From positions 21,228,001 through 21,292,000 of the forward strand of contig NC_064826.1 in NCBI RefSeq assembly GCF_024166365.1: a stretch of 64,000 bases of DNA, given 5' to 3'. This document shows, piece after piece, positions 12,101-19,507 of the stretch. A program made the position numbers and the translations under genes. Each line of letters begins with the position of its first letter. Within the stretch, counting starts at the first letter, position 1. Below the pieces are notes generated by a model. The model saw nothing but the letters and a program-made list of their open reading frames with translations, did not search any database and was not told the origin of the DNA. Source of the stretch: Elephas maximus indicus (lineage: Eukaryota > Chordata > Mammalia > Proboscidea > Elephantidae).

Positions 12101-12887
12101 CCTGCCGCCCACCAGCTCCCCCTCGCCTCAGAGCCCGTGGATCTGGGCACTGATGGGGACCCGTCTGCAGTCCCCGCCTTCCCGTGGAGGTGCTGGGAGG
12201 CCACCTGCTTTGTTTGCCGGGGAAGGGGGGGGGGTCCCAGTCGCCCAAAGGAAGGAAAGGGATAATGAATAGAGGCAGGTCGGTGGGAGTGTATGGTGCT
12301 GGAGGGCTGGGAACGCCGCGGGTGCCCAGGGTCCTGAGAGTCCTGAACGCAGCGGCCTGAGCGGGAGGGTGAGGGAGACGGGGCAGAGGCATTTCCCTGC
12401 CAGCCGCCCTGCCCCAGGTCTCTGCTCCCCGCGCCCACCAGCTCCTGTGCCCCCTGCCCGGGGGACAGCTCCGCGCCACACACACACCTCCCCGCCGTGT
12501 CCCCCCGCCGTGCCCTCGCCGCCCGCACTGACCGATGGACACGAGCTTGATGTGCTCGCGCTCCAGGAACTCGAGGGCCACGGACACGTTCTCCAGCTTC
12601 ATCTGGCGGAAGTTGGGGCGCGGGTGGAACTTGCGGTACATGCGCTTCTGGCTGAGCACCTCGAGCAGCGCGATGAGCCGCAGCCCGTCGCTGAGGTCGC
12701 GCTGCAGGTCGGTGAGGCGCTTGCCCACGCACTTGAGATGCTCGTTGCACCAGCGCGTGAACGTGTTCTGCTGGATCTTCTTCCACGGCGCGTCCTCCGC
12801 CAGGTCCTTCTCGGTGGACGGCATCTCGTCCGCCTCGTCGGCCAGGCCGAGGCCCGCGGGCTCCGAGTAGCCGCTGTTGTTCATCAT
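13..12887 (-). CDS. FLNC: FLNC, filamin C, 5' part (exons 1-16; gene continues past the left edge)
   Basis: Filamin C is a dimeric actin cross-linker of striated muscle, acting at Z-discs, costameres and intercalated discs. The coding exons join without any stop: 12533-12887, 7877-8125, 6303-6400, 6009-6159, 5804-5922, 5531-5608, 5167-5329, 4816-5016, 3101-3238, 2601-2727, 2314-2450, 1928-2121, 1727-1840, 696-839, 349-472, 13-173. They sum to 2,553 nt, 851 codons of roughly 2,725. By family knowledge, CH1 spans about residues 38-144, CH2 161-264, and Ig repeats 1-5 follow from about 272 to 760; repeat 6 is cut by the window edge. The start MMNNSGYS and the charged CH1 linker identify FLNC rather than FLNA or FLNB, as does its position next to CCDC136. 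The first ATG (12885-12887) of a double ATG is used. No break or lost splice site is seen. Confidence is very high for identity and high for exon edges. Confidence 0.97.
349..472 (-). CDS. FLNC: FLNC exon 15 (end of Ig 5, start of Ig 6)
   Basis: 124 nt, acceptor CCACAG|GTAAATG, donor CCAAG|GTGTGA. Encodes [20 protein letters not shown] to TVDCSEAGQ. Confidence 0.96.
696..839 (-). CDS. FLNC: FLNC exon 14 (Ig repeat 5)
   Basis: 144 nt, acceptor CTGCAG|GATGCC, donor TCCGG|GTTGGT. The donor is weak, with T at +3. Encodes [20 protein letters not shown] to KSPFR. Confidence 0.95.
1106..1190 (-). repeat. AfroSINE 3' fragment in FLNC intron 13
   Basis: Antisense 3' end with the family signature CCATTGCTG..CATTCAGACTCATGGCGACC. 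The 5' head is missing. Confidence 0.6.
1405..1602 (+). repeat. AfroSINE, full-type, in FLNC intron 13
   Basis: tRNA-like head (GGTGGCACAATGGTTAAAG), central block GGAGAAAAGACTTGGCAATC retained, and tail GGGCTGCTATGAGTCGGAAT. Diverged by about 15-20% by eye. Confidence 0.85.
1727..1840 (-). CDS. FLNC: FLNC exon 13 (Ig repeat 5)
   Basis: 114 nt, phase 0 at both ends, donor GCCCAG|GTGCGA. Encodes [20 protein letters not shown] to LKLYAQ. The acceptor abuts a donor-like string (ACAG|GTAAAG). Confidence 0.95.
1928..2121 (-). CDS. FLNC: FLNC exon 12 (Ig repeat 4)
   Basis: 194 nt, acceptor ACCCAG|GCTTCTC, donor GATAAG|GTGCAG. Encodes [20 protein letters not shown] to PDCFPDK. Confidence 0.97.
2314..2450 (-). 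CDS. FLNC: FLNC exon 11 (end of Ig 3, start of Ig 4)
   Basis: 137 nt, acceptor CCCCAG|TCCCTTTG, donor ACTGG|GTAAGT. Encodes [20 protein letters not shown] to AIGTEVGTL. Confidence 0.96.
2601..2727 (-). CDS. FLNC: FLNC exon 10 (Ig repeat 3)
   Basis: 127 nt, acceptor CCTCAG|AGGGCAC, donor CGCAG|GTAAGC. Encodes [20 protein letters not shown] to YAIPR. Confidence 0.96.
3101..3238 (-). CDS. FLNC: FLNC exon 9 (Ig repeat 3)
   Basis: 138 nt, acceptor CCTCAG|CCTGCAAC, donor GGCCAA|GTGAGT. Encodes [20 protein letters not shown] to ELKVTVKGP, the start of Ig 3. Confidence 0.97.
3605..4330. repeat. Minisatellite in FLNC intron 8 (37-bp units changing to 48-bp units)
   Basis: Five clear 37-bp units run from 3829 to 4013 (core GGCAATGGCACAGAACCTGG). 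Two degenerate units follow at 4014-4054 and 4055-4092. Four 48-bp units then run 4093-4284. The 48-bp unit is the 37-bp unit plus an 11-bp piece containing a second GCCAC half. Degenerate units extend left to about 3605. Nothing suggests that it is translated, although it is open on both strands. Confidence 0.9.
4816..5016 (-). CDS. FLNC: FLNC exon 8 (Ig repeat 2)
   Basis: 201 nt, acceptor GGCAG|GGGCCG, donor GGAAG|GTAAGA. Encodes [19 protein letters not shown] to PFPVHVAE, completing Ig 2. The following intron 8 carries the minisatellite. Confidence 0.97.
5167..5329 (-). CDS. FLNC: FLNC exon 7 (end of Ig 1, start of Ig 2)
   Basis: 163 nt, acceptor CTTAG|GTGACC, donor GCAG|GTAAGG. Encodes [19 protein letters not shown], then Ig 2 from [14 protein letters not shown] to FDIYTAG. 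Confidence 0.97.
5531..5608 (-). CDS. FLNC: FLNC exon 6 (Ig repeat 1)
   Basis: 78 nt, acceptor ATCAG|GCCAAG, donor CACAAG|GTATCC, phase 0 at both ends. Encodes [20 protein letters not shown] through LHK. Confidence 0.95.
5804..5922 (-). CDS. FLNC: FLNC exon 5 (Ig repeat 1)
   Basis: 119 nt, acceptor CCCAG|GCATTG, donor GAGGAG|GTGCGG. Encodes [20 protein letters not shown] through [11 protein letters not shown], the first half of Ig repeat 1. Confidence 0.96.
6009..6159 (-). CDS. FLNC: FLNC exon 4 (end of CH2, hinge to Ig repeat 1)
   Basis: 151 nt, acceptor GGCAG|GTGATTG, donor CCTG|GTAGGT. Encodes [20 protein letters not shown] through the linker to KKAIAYGPG, the opening strand of Ig repeat 1. 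Confidence 0.97.
6303..6400 (-). CDS. FLNC: FLNC exon 3 (CH2)
   Basis: 98 nt, acceptor CTCTAG|GTCTCTG, donor CCCAG|GTACAC. Encodes [20 protein letters not shown] and on to WLGVPQ, the conserved CH2 core. Confidence 0.96.
6401..7876 (-). other. FLNC intron 2
   Basis: GC-rich intron with no other gene visible. A MIR-like piece lies at about 7590-7690 on the plus strand (CTGTAAAATGAGGGGCTCTA). A MIR-type antisense string GGGGAAACTGAGGC is at about 6902. Confidence 0.7.
7590..7692 (+). repeat. MIR fragment
   Basis: Shows the usual MIR core order: ACCCTGGACAAGTCACTG, then a CTC-rich piece, then TGTCTGTAAAATGAGGGG. Confidence 0.6.
7877..8125 (-). CDS. FLNC: FLNC exon 2 (end of CH1, start of CH2)
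   Basis: Acceptor TCTGCAG|ACAGCAAGG, donor CCTG|GTGAGT, 249 nt. Encodes [18 protein letters not shown] (end of CH1), the acidic linker [17 protein letters not shown] and CH2 up to [12 protein letters not shown]. Confidence 0.97.
8488..9000 (+). repeat. Old L1 (L1M-type) 3' fragment, split by an AfroSINE
   Basis: The left half has AGGTATACTTGACATATTAT and TCAAGATAACAAACATATCC, typical of mammalian L1M 3' ends. The right half resumes at about 8945 with GTGGTATCACTGCTTTTTGT. The strand is assigned by comparison from memory. Confidence 0.55.
8757..8944 (+). repeat. AfroSINE (GAAGAAAGGCCTGG subtype) nested in L1M
   Basis: Head GGTGCGAATGGTTAATGTG, centre GAAGAAAGGCCTGGCGATCT, and a tail ending GAGGGCAACTGGC. 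The centre differs from both other AfroSINE subtypes in the window. Confidence 0.8.
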
Positions 12888-13330
12888 GCTGGCGGCCGGG
12901 CGGGCAGGGGCTGCGGCCGGTTCGGGTGGGTCGGGCCGGGTTCGGGTGGGCCGGCGGGCTGGGGGCGCGACCGCGGGCTGGGCTGCGCGCTCTGCAACTT
13001 CTCTGGGCGGGCGGCTCGCGGGCCTCCTCGCTCGGGTCTCTCTCTCCCTCCGAGGGCGGAGCGGTGCTCGGGAAGTGCGGCGGGCCGGGCCCGGGGGTTT
13101 AAGAAGCCCGCGGCCCCCGAGCCACGTCAGAGCGCCGGCCTCCCAGGAATGCCGCCCGGCCGCGGGGGGCGGCCCCGCCTCCTCCCCTCCCCCACGGCGT
13201 CTCCCCGTCCCCTCCCCGCCCGGGGCTGCGGGCCAGGGGCCGAGAGCGCCGGCAAGGCTGCACCCCGACACCCCAAACTAAGCACCGTCCGAAATGAACT
13301 ATGCTCCCGTCACACCCCGCCAGGGCTAAA
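12400..13330 (-). promoter_or_regulatory. FLNC: FLNC CpG island, 5'UTR and core promoter
   Basis: Dense CpG sequence surrounds exon 1. On the minus strand a TATA-like CTTCTTAAA (about 13098-13106) and a CRE-like TGACGTGG (13122-13129) lie 210-240 bp upstream of the ATG. A start site near 13060-13075 would give a 5'UTR of about 180 nt. The exact start site is inferred. Confidence 0.6.
12533..12887 (-). CDS. FLNC: FLNC exon 1, coding part (start codon, first half of CH1)
   Basis: Encodes residues 1-118 plus one base. It starts [18 protein letters not shown] and runs through [16 protein letters not shown], the first CH1 helix and actin-binding surface. It ends at ATCG|GTCAGT, phase 1. The acidic start appears one residue longer than human FLNC as I recall it. 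Very GC-rich, lying inside the promoter CpG island. Confidence 0.97.
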
Positions 13331-13460
13331 GAGAGAAATGGGGAAACTGAGGCCAGTGGTTAAGGTGACACACGTAGAGAATTTTGACAGTTTTCTGGAC
13401 GGGTTGGAGGCAGGGCCGTTGACAGGCGCTGGGAGGCCTGGCTCCTAGCCCAGGGTATTG
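13331..13460 (-). repeat. MIR fragment just upstream of FLNC
   Basis: GGGGAAACTGAGGCCAGTGG followed by GTTAAGGTGACACAC, the antisense MIR pattern. Confidence 0.45.
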
Positions 13461-16400
13461 TCCACCTGTGGGCTGAGAAGGGAAGTGTGTGTGCTTGTGT
13501 GGAGATGGACTGAGAGGAAGCTGGGACAGGCCAATTAGAAGACTTGGGGGGCCGGGTACCTGACCTCACTGCTCCACTTTACAGGTGGAAAGGCCTCATT
13601 TGGGGCCCAAACCCAGGGTCTCAGGGGAAGACTGAGGCTGCTGCCCCTGACTCAGTGAGCCTGTCACCAGCCCATTTAGCCTCATCCTCTCAGAATGAAG
13701 CTGAGCTCAGGAAAAAGGTACCAAGTGAGTCACAATGTGCCCCCCCCATCTGACTCAACCAGTGTGAGGAGAGGGGAGGGACAGACTGTGCCCCCTTAGT
13801 GCCAGGGAGCCCCCTGGGCAATGTGCCCACTTTGGCCACTGGGCAGATCCTCCCAGAGAGGGGGTGGGTTAGCCAGACACAAACAAGGAGAGCCCTGCCC
13901 AGAGCAGCCTAGAGGGAACAGTGACTAGGGCTGGTCGGCCCAGAGAACCCCAGGGAGCCAACCAGGGTGAGCCAAGGGCAGATAGAGGCCTGGGGAGTGG
14001 CGATGGCAGGGAAACTGAGGCACATGAACAGACGAGCTGGCCTGGAATGAGAAGAAAGAGCTATAGAACATATTTACATGAAGAAAAGTTATATCCTGCA
14101 ATTCTGTAGCATACATGTATTCCGTGTCTCCTGGCCTCCCTTTTAGGTCATCTTTCCTATCCTTCCAGACCCAGTAAGTTTTGAGTGGCGTATCAATGAG
14201 AGGATGTGCAAGAAGTAGGCAAACTCTCACATCGCCAATAGCAAGCTGAGCTGGGTAGTAGGCCATGTCTGAGCTGGAGCAGTTTCTTCAAGCCAGGTAG
14301 CTCCCAATTCAAGGCATGTGATGACAATGGAGAGGATTTTGGAAGGTTCTGGGACCTCATAGGTGAATCTTTCTACCCTTTTCCTCTCCTCCCCCAGGCC
14401 TAGCAAAAAGGAAGGGGACTGTGGGCATCTTTGGGGTCTCTATCCCCAAGGGCAGAATGAGGTCAGTCCGGCTTATGGAGCTGAGAAAGAAGTTCAAGGG
14501 CTTTACGGGGGACAGTATGTATGATTGAAAGTGTCCGTGAGTGATTTCTTGTCCTCCTCATTTAATGAGATTGCCTCCTCATTTAATGAAAGGGAGAAGT
14601 AGAGAAGGGACCAGAAACAGAAAAGGGCCCTGCTGTACATGGCTGGGGGGTGGGGAGCTCTGGGGGCCCTGATAGTGACAGGAGAGGTATAAATAGCTTG
14701 GGCCTTGTGGCTCATGTTCTGTCGGCTGCCTGTGACGAGGTACTCAGGAATTCCACTCTCCTGCTGGCTAACCCTCTCCGCGTCTCCAGAACTCTCATTT
14801 CCCCCAAGCCACCTTCGTCCCATGGCCAAAACCACCCATCAGGCACCGGTGTTCCACATCTACTTGACAAGCTAAGCTCTCCTGTGGAGAGATGCCCAGC
14901 TCCTCAGGGGGCAGAGCTGGGTTTCTCCAGAGAACTGTGTGCATGTGTAAAAGGGGGGACTTCTGACATCCAAACCTGAGGAGCCAGGAGCTCTGAAGGC
15001 CTCATGGAGAAACTGAGGTACAGATCTGAGAAAGGCTAGATTCCTCTCTCTGAGCTGTTGGGGAGGAAGAAAGGGGTAAGAAGGGGCTGCCTGAAGCTGA
15101 CAGCTCCTTTTCAAGCCCTAAGGGCTCATATTCCTGTTGTTTGAATATTCCCTGAGGTCCCCTGTCAACTGGGGGCCTCCGTGGAGATGAGGAAAGTTCA
15201 GAGAGAAGCAAGTGAGTAGAGAGAGAATTCCCACATATAATCTCCCATTACTCTCCCCGCTCTGACTCATTATCTTACTCCAGGAGAGACCAGTGTGCCT
15301 TCCCAGGGGACTGAGTGGATGGTGGCAGAGGAGGATACAGAGTGCCAAGGGATTGTTCCTGTCACCCACTCTCACTCCACTCCCCCGAAACCTGAGCCTC
15401 ATTGCTCTCCAGGATAAATCGGGGCCTGACTCAGTCCTTAGCCAGCCAGTCACAGTCAGCCTGACCCAGGCACAGGCTGGTGACTCAGACCTCAATATAG
15501 CCCGTGAGCCCAGGCCCCAGGCCCAGCCATGTGGGCCTGAACAGACAGTGCACAATGCTAGTTCTGGGGCCTGCCAAGTGAGGCCACCTCCCTGAGGAGG
15601 ACCAACGGTGTTGTTCCTCCCCCAGCCAGCAGGGGCACTCAGAGGGACTTACAGGGGGTTTCGTCAGCTAAGAATTTGGGGCTGCGCTGGCTGCCACAGT
15701 CCTTTTATAACACCCTGACTCACTACCTGCTGACCTGCCTCAGGAGACCAGGTTGCCCAGGCTTTTCACCTGTCCTGCCTCTCCTATCAAGGGGCATTGC
15801 TCGTCAGCCACAACATTGGCCATATTTAACTTGGGCTGAGTAGAATCTGAGTAAGCGGCTCCAATGTGCCATGTTGGAAAATTCTGCTTTTTTGGAACCA
15901 GGGGCTGTCCAAGCTCACAGCCAGCACTTTGACCAATCAATGACACTGACTGTGGCCCTGGGCCTGGTACCAGGGACAGTGTGGCAGAGTAGAAGGATCC
16001 ACAGGCTGAATTCCAGCCTCTCCACTTCTGGCTCTGTAGCCTGGGGCAGGTAGTGTAATGTGTCTGGGACTCAGTTTTCTCATCTATAAAATGGAGTTAA
16101 TAATGTTCTTATAGGGATTTCTTTTTTTTTTTTAATGTGTGAAGATAAAAGGAGATACCATGTAAAATGATTAGCACAGTGCCTGGCATATAGTAAGTGC
16201 TCCAAAACAGTCATTTGCTTCCCCTGCTGGTATCTTGGGGACCAAGTGGGTCCTGGTGAATTCTTCCCTTACAGCTCTGTCTCTACAGCCCCTGTAGAGA
16301 CCACTGTCGGAATCCCCACACTGCTCACCTCTTCCCTTCCCTAGTGAATCTGTGTACTAACCCTCCACCTGCCAGAGTCAGAGCCAGCAGCACAACTGAT

Positions 16401-16909
16401 CTCTAGAACCGTGCACTGGCCTCAGGAACAGCTGGTCCTTGGCAGGAGTGGCAGGCAGGGTGCTCTTCCATGTGCAATTGAAGGGGGGAGGGGAGCCAGG
16501 GAAACAGAGGGGGCTGGTCTTGAGGGAGAGAGAAGAAAGGAAGCATTATGCAGGGACAGCAGAGGTGAGAAACTGGGGCTCCTGAAGGGGTCTGGAGTCC
16601 TTGGTTCCAACTGTACCTGTAGGCCTGGCTACATGCCTGCCTGTGGCTTCTAAGAGGCACCCCTGTCGACTTAAAATCAATCCCGCCCCTTTTTTCTTAA
16701 ACCGGCTCAAGGGAATGTTCCACATTCAACACAATGTGTATCAACAAGACCAGAAGGCATGAAGTTCAAGCCAAGTGAAGAGTATGAGGTTCTAACATGA
16801 GCAGAGAGGGGCTTATGCTCACATAAAGGCAAGTGTTCCAAAAAGAAGAGGTCTATTCTAAGGAAAAATATGTAGGGAAAGGCAGGGCCACATTCCTGCC
16901 GACACTCTG
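13461..16909. other. FLNC-CCDC136 intergenic spacer, left part
   Basis: No gene seen. It contains a strong TATA-like GGTATAAATAG on the plus strand at 14686-14696, a short duplication of CCTCCTCATTTAATGA (about 14553-14590) and a MIR at about 15975-16215. Promoter-proximal and distal FLNC elements would be expected here. Confidence 0.6.
15975..16215 (+). repeat. MIR element
   Basis: Ordered MIR landmarks: GTGGCAGAGTAGAAGGAT, CTCATCTATAAAATGGAG, then GCACAGTGCCTGGCATATAG and AAGTGCTCC. Confidence 0.8.
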
Positions 16910-17337
16910 TGTTATGGATTGGATTGTGTCCCCCTAAACTATGTTTTGGAATCTTAACTCAGATACCTATGGATACAATTCCTTTTGGGAATAGGGTTTT
17001 CTTTGTTATGTTAATGAGGCCATATCAGAGTAGAATGTGTCTTAAACCTAATGACTTTTGAGATATAAAAAGAGCAGATTAGACACAGAGAGAAGCTAGC
17101 ACAAACAGGGGAAAGATAGATGCCACCTGGAGATGGCCAAGGAACCAAAGAGCACTGGGGCTAGAGAAGCTGAGACAAGGATTTTCCTCCAAAGTGGACA
17201 GAGAGAGGCCCTTACCCTAGAGCTGGTGCCCTGATTTTGGACTTGTAGCTTCCTAACCCATGAGGAAATAAATTTTTGTCCTTTTAAACCACCCACTTGT
17301 GGTATTTCTGTTACAGCAGCACTGGACAACTAAAACA
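16910..17337 (+). repeat. MLT1-type 5' LTR
   Basis: 428 bp. Contains GAATAGGGTTTTCTTTGTT, an AATAAA signal (AGGAAATAAATTTTTGTCC) and an end at ACAACTAAAACA. Confidence 0.85.
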
Positions 17338-19171
17338 GAATTTGGTATTGGTAAGTGGGAGTACTGCTTCAACAAATACCTAAAATGTGGAAATGGTTTT
17401 GCAATTGGGTAATGGACAGAATCTGGAGAAATTCGGAGCCTCATAGGAAGAGCCTAGACTGCCTTGACGAGACTGTTGGTAGAATTATGGACACTACGGG
17501 TAATTCTGATGAGGGCTCAGAAGAAATGAGGAATCCTCTAGAGAAAGCTTCAATCACTATGAACAAAATGTTGCTAGAAATGTGGATGTTAAATGTACTT
17601 CTGGTGAAACCTTAAAAGGAAATGATGAACAGGTTATTGGACAATGGAGGAAGGATGGTGCTTTTCTTTTTTTAGGGTGATGCTTTTATAAGGTGGCAAG
17701 GAACTTGACTGAATTATGTTCAGTGGAAGGTAGAACTTGTAAGTAATGAACTTGGATATTTGGCTGAGGAGATTTCTAAGCAAGATCTTAAAGGGGCAGC
17801 CTGGTTTCTCTTTGCCGCTTAAAGTAAAATGTGGGAGGAAAGAGATGAACTTAAAAATGAACTGTACAAAATGAAACCAGAACTTAAAAAAATAAAGTTC
17901 TGGAAAATTCTGTTGTACAGACTAAGGACACGTGTCCTGGAACTTTCATCAAGGGTCTGGCTAAACAGTCTTTTGTTAAAGAGATTAAGCCTGCAGCTGA
18001 TGGGTCTAATAAACCACCGCAGCAGAAATCTTGTCCGATTAGACTAGAAGGGACAGATAGTACAACGTGAAGGAAAGCTGCAATCCTGGAATCCTACAGG
18101 CAGAAAATGGGCCAGTGAAGCCGCTTGGCTGCGAACATCTGTTGTCCTCCAAGAAAAGGAAGGCATCATCCTAGGAACAATTCAGAGATCAGCAGGACTG
18201 TTGAGGAACTATGGCGGGCAGGGCTGCCTCTGTTTCAAAGGGTGGAAAAACCGCCTCCTAGGTTTCAAAGTCTCATAGGCTCATAGTGACCCTATAGGAC
18301 AGAGTAGAACTGCCTCATAGAGTTTCCAAGGAGTGCCTGGAATCAAGAGGTGGAACTGCTGACCTCTTGGTTAGCAGCCATAGCACTTAACCACTACGCC
18401 ACCAGGATCGCCATGAGTCGGGATCAACTCGTTGGCAATGGGTTTGGTTTAGGTTTCAAAGAGTTAGATCTCCACCATCTCGATTCTGGAGCGTGGTGCT
18501 GCCATTCAGGTGGACCAAGAGGATGGGGCCTTTGCCCAGAGTTGAGGGTGAGGGGCTGCAATGTCCAAGGGCCAGGAGAACAGAGCCACCCAGGGCCAAG
18601 GGGTTGGGGTCACCACGCAGGTGGATCAGGAAAATGAGGTTACCCAAAGTCGAGGGAGCTGGGTTGCCATCCCAGTGGGCCTGGAAGGAGAGACTGAAGC
18701 CTAGGGCCAAGGGGCCTCCACCCAGAATCCAGAGAGGGAGGCCAACATCCAGAGTCTGAGGGTGGGGCTGTTCCCCAGATGGTCCTGGAGAACAGAGGAT
18801 TATTTTCAAGCCTTGAAAGCTAATGAAATTTGCTCTGCCAGGTTTTGGACTTGTTTGGTTCTTTGACACTTCCTTCCCTCCAATTTCTCCCATTTGGGTT
18901 GGAAATGTCTACCTTGTACCTAATTCCGCCATTGTACTTTGGGAGCAGATAACTTGTATTCGAGGCCCACTGATGGAAAGGAATTTTGCCCAAGGATGGA
19001 ACAGGCCCAGAGTCTCACCTATACGTACTTGATTTAGATTTAGATGATTTACGAGGTAAGATTTGGGACTTAGAGTTGTGCTAGAATGGAATAAGACTTT
19101 TGTGATGATCTTGTAGTGAATGAGTTTTGCATGTGGGAAAGGCATGAATTTTGGGGGGCCAAAGAGTGGAA
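17338..19171 (+). repeat. MaLR internal region
   Basis: Resembles MLT1/THE1 internal sequence (AATACCTAAAATGTGGAAATG). No intact open frame. Interrupted by an AfroSINE. Confidence 0.75.
18271..18449. repeat. AfroSINE with internal inversion (twin-primed), 12-bp TSD
   Basis: Perfect flanking duplication TAGGTTTCAAAG at 18259-18270 and 18450-18461. Between the copies, 18271-18412 is an antisense SINE 5' part reaching the very head (CCACCAGGATCGCC). 18413-18449 is the sense 3' tail (ATGAGTCGGGATCAACTCG..GGGTTTGGTTT). Both parts arrived as one insertion. Belongs to the 45-bp-deleted subtype. Confidence 0.85.
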
Positions 19172-19507
19172 TGTTACGGATTGAATTGTGTGACCCCAAG
19201 ATGTGTTGTAAATCCTAACCCATATACCTGTGGATGTAACCCCATTTGGGAATAGGGTTTTCTTGGTTATATTAATGAGGCCATATCAGTGTAGGAATAG
19301 ATGTCACATAGAGATTGCCAAGGAACTGAAGAACTCTGGGGCTGGAGAAGCTGAAACAGGGGTTTTCCCTCAGAGCGAAGAAAGAGAGCCCCTAGAGCCA
19401 GTGTCCTGAATTTGGGCTTCTAGCCTCCTAAACCATGAGAAAATAAATTTCTTTAAAACCACTCACTTGTGGTATTTCTGTTACAGCAACACTAGATAAC
19501 TAAGAAA
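19172..19507 (+). repeat. MLT1-type 3' LTR with an internal deletion
   Basis: 336 bp. Matches the 5' LTR on both sides but lacks about 85 bp between GTGTAGGAATAG and ATGTCACATAGAG. It keeps the AATAAA and the end ATAACTAAGAAA. Confidence 0.8.

Larger units (their letters stand above)
8126..12532 (-). other. FLNC intron 1 (4.4 kb)
   Basis: Separates the first half of CH1 from the rest. It carries an L1M fragment split by an AfroSINE (8488-9000). The remainder, 9.1-12.4 kb, is single-copy GC-rich sequence, where muscle enhancers could lie; I see a CCATATGG at about 11607 and a run of 12 G at 11382-11393. No exon of another gene is recognisable. Confidence 0.7.
16910..19507 (+). mobile_element. 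MaLR (MLT1-type ERVL) element with two LTRs
   Basis: An old LTR retrotransposon with LTRs at both ends and an internal MaLR-type sequence of about 1.8 kb; it has no usable gene. The 5' LTR begins TGTTATGGATTG and the 3' LTR TGTTACGGATTG. Flanks CTCTG (16905-16909) and CTCAG (19508-19512) fit a 5-bp target-site duplication with one mismatch. The internal region begins with the usual MaLR GGTATTGGTAAGTGGGAGT. An AfroSINE lies inside at 18271-18449. All reading frames are broken, as is normal for MaLRs, which never had an envelope gene. Confidence 0.85.

Noticed and set aside
11976-13271. 431-codon minus-strand frame
   Set aside because: Only 12533-12887 is coding (FLNC exon 1). The rest is 5' flank and intron read through; a donor at 12531-12532 ends the exon.
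13341-13360. AfroSINE-like GTGGTTAAGG upstream of FLNC
   Set aside because: The flanking GGGGAAACTGAGGC order is that of antisense MIR. No AfroSINE tail or centre is present.
12369-13448. 359-codon plus-strand frame across the FLNC CpG island
   Set aside because: Antisense to exon 1 in very GC-rich DNA. No domain, only composition.
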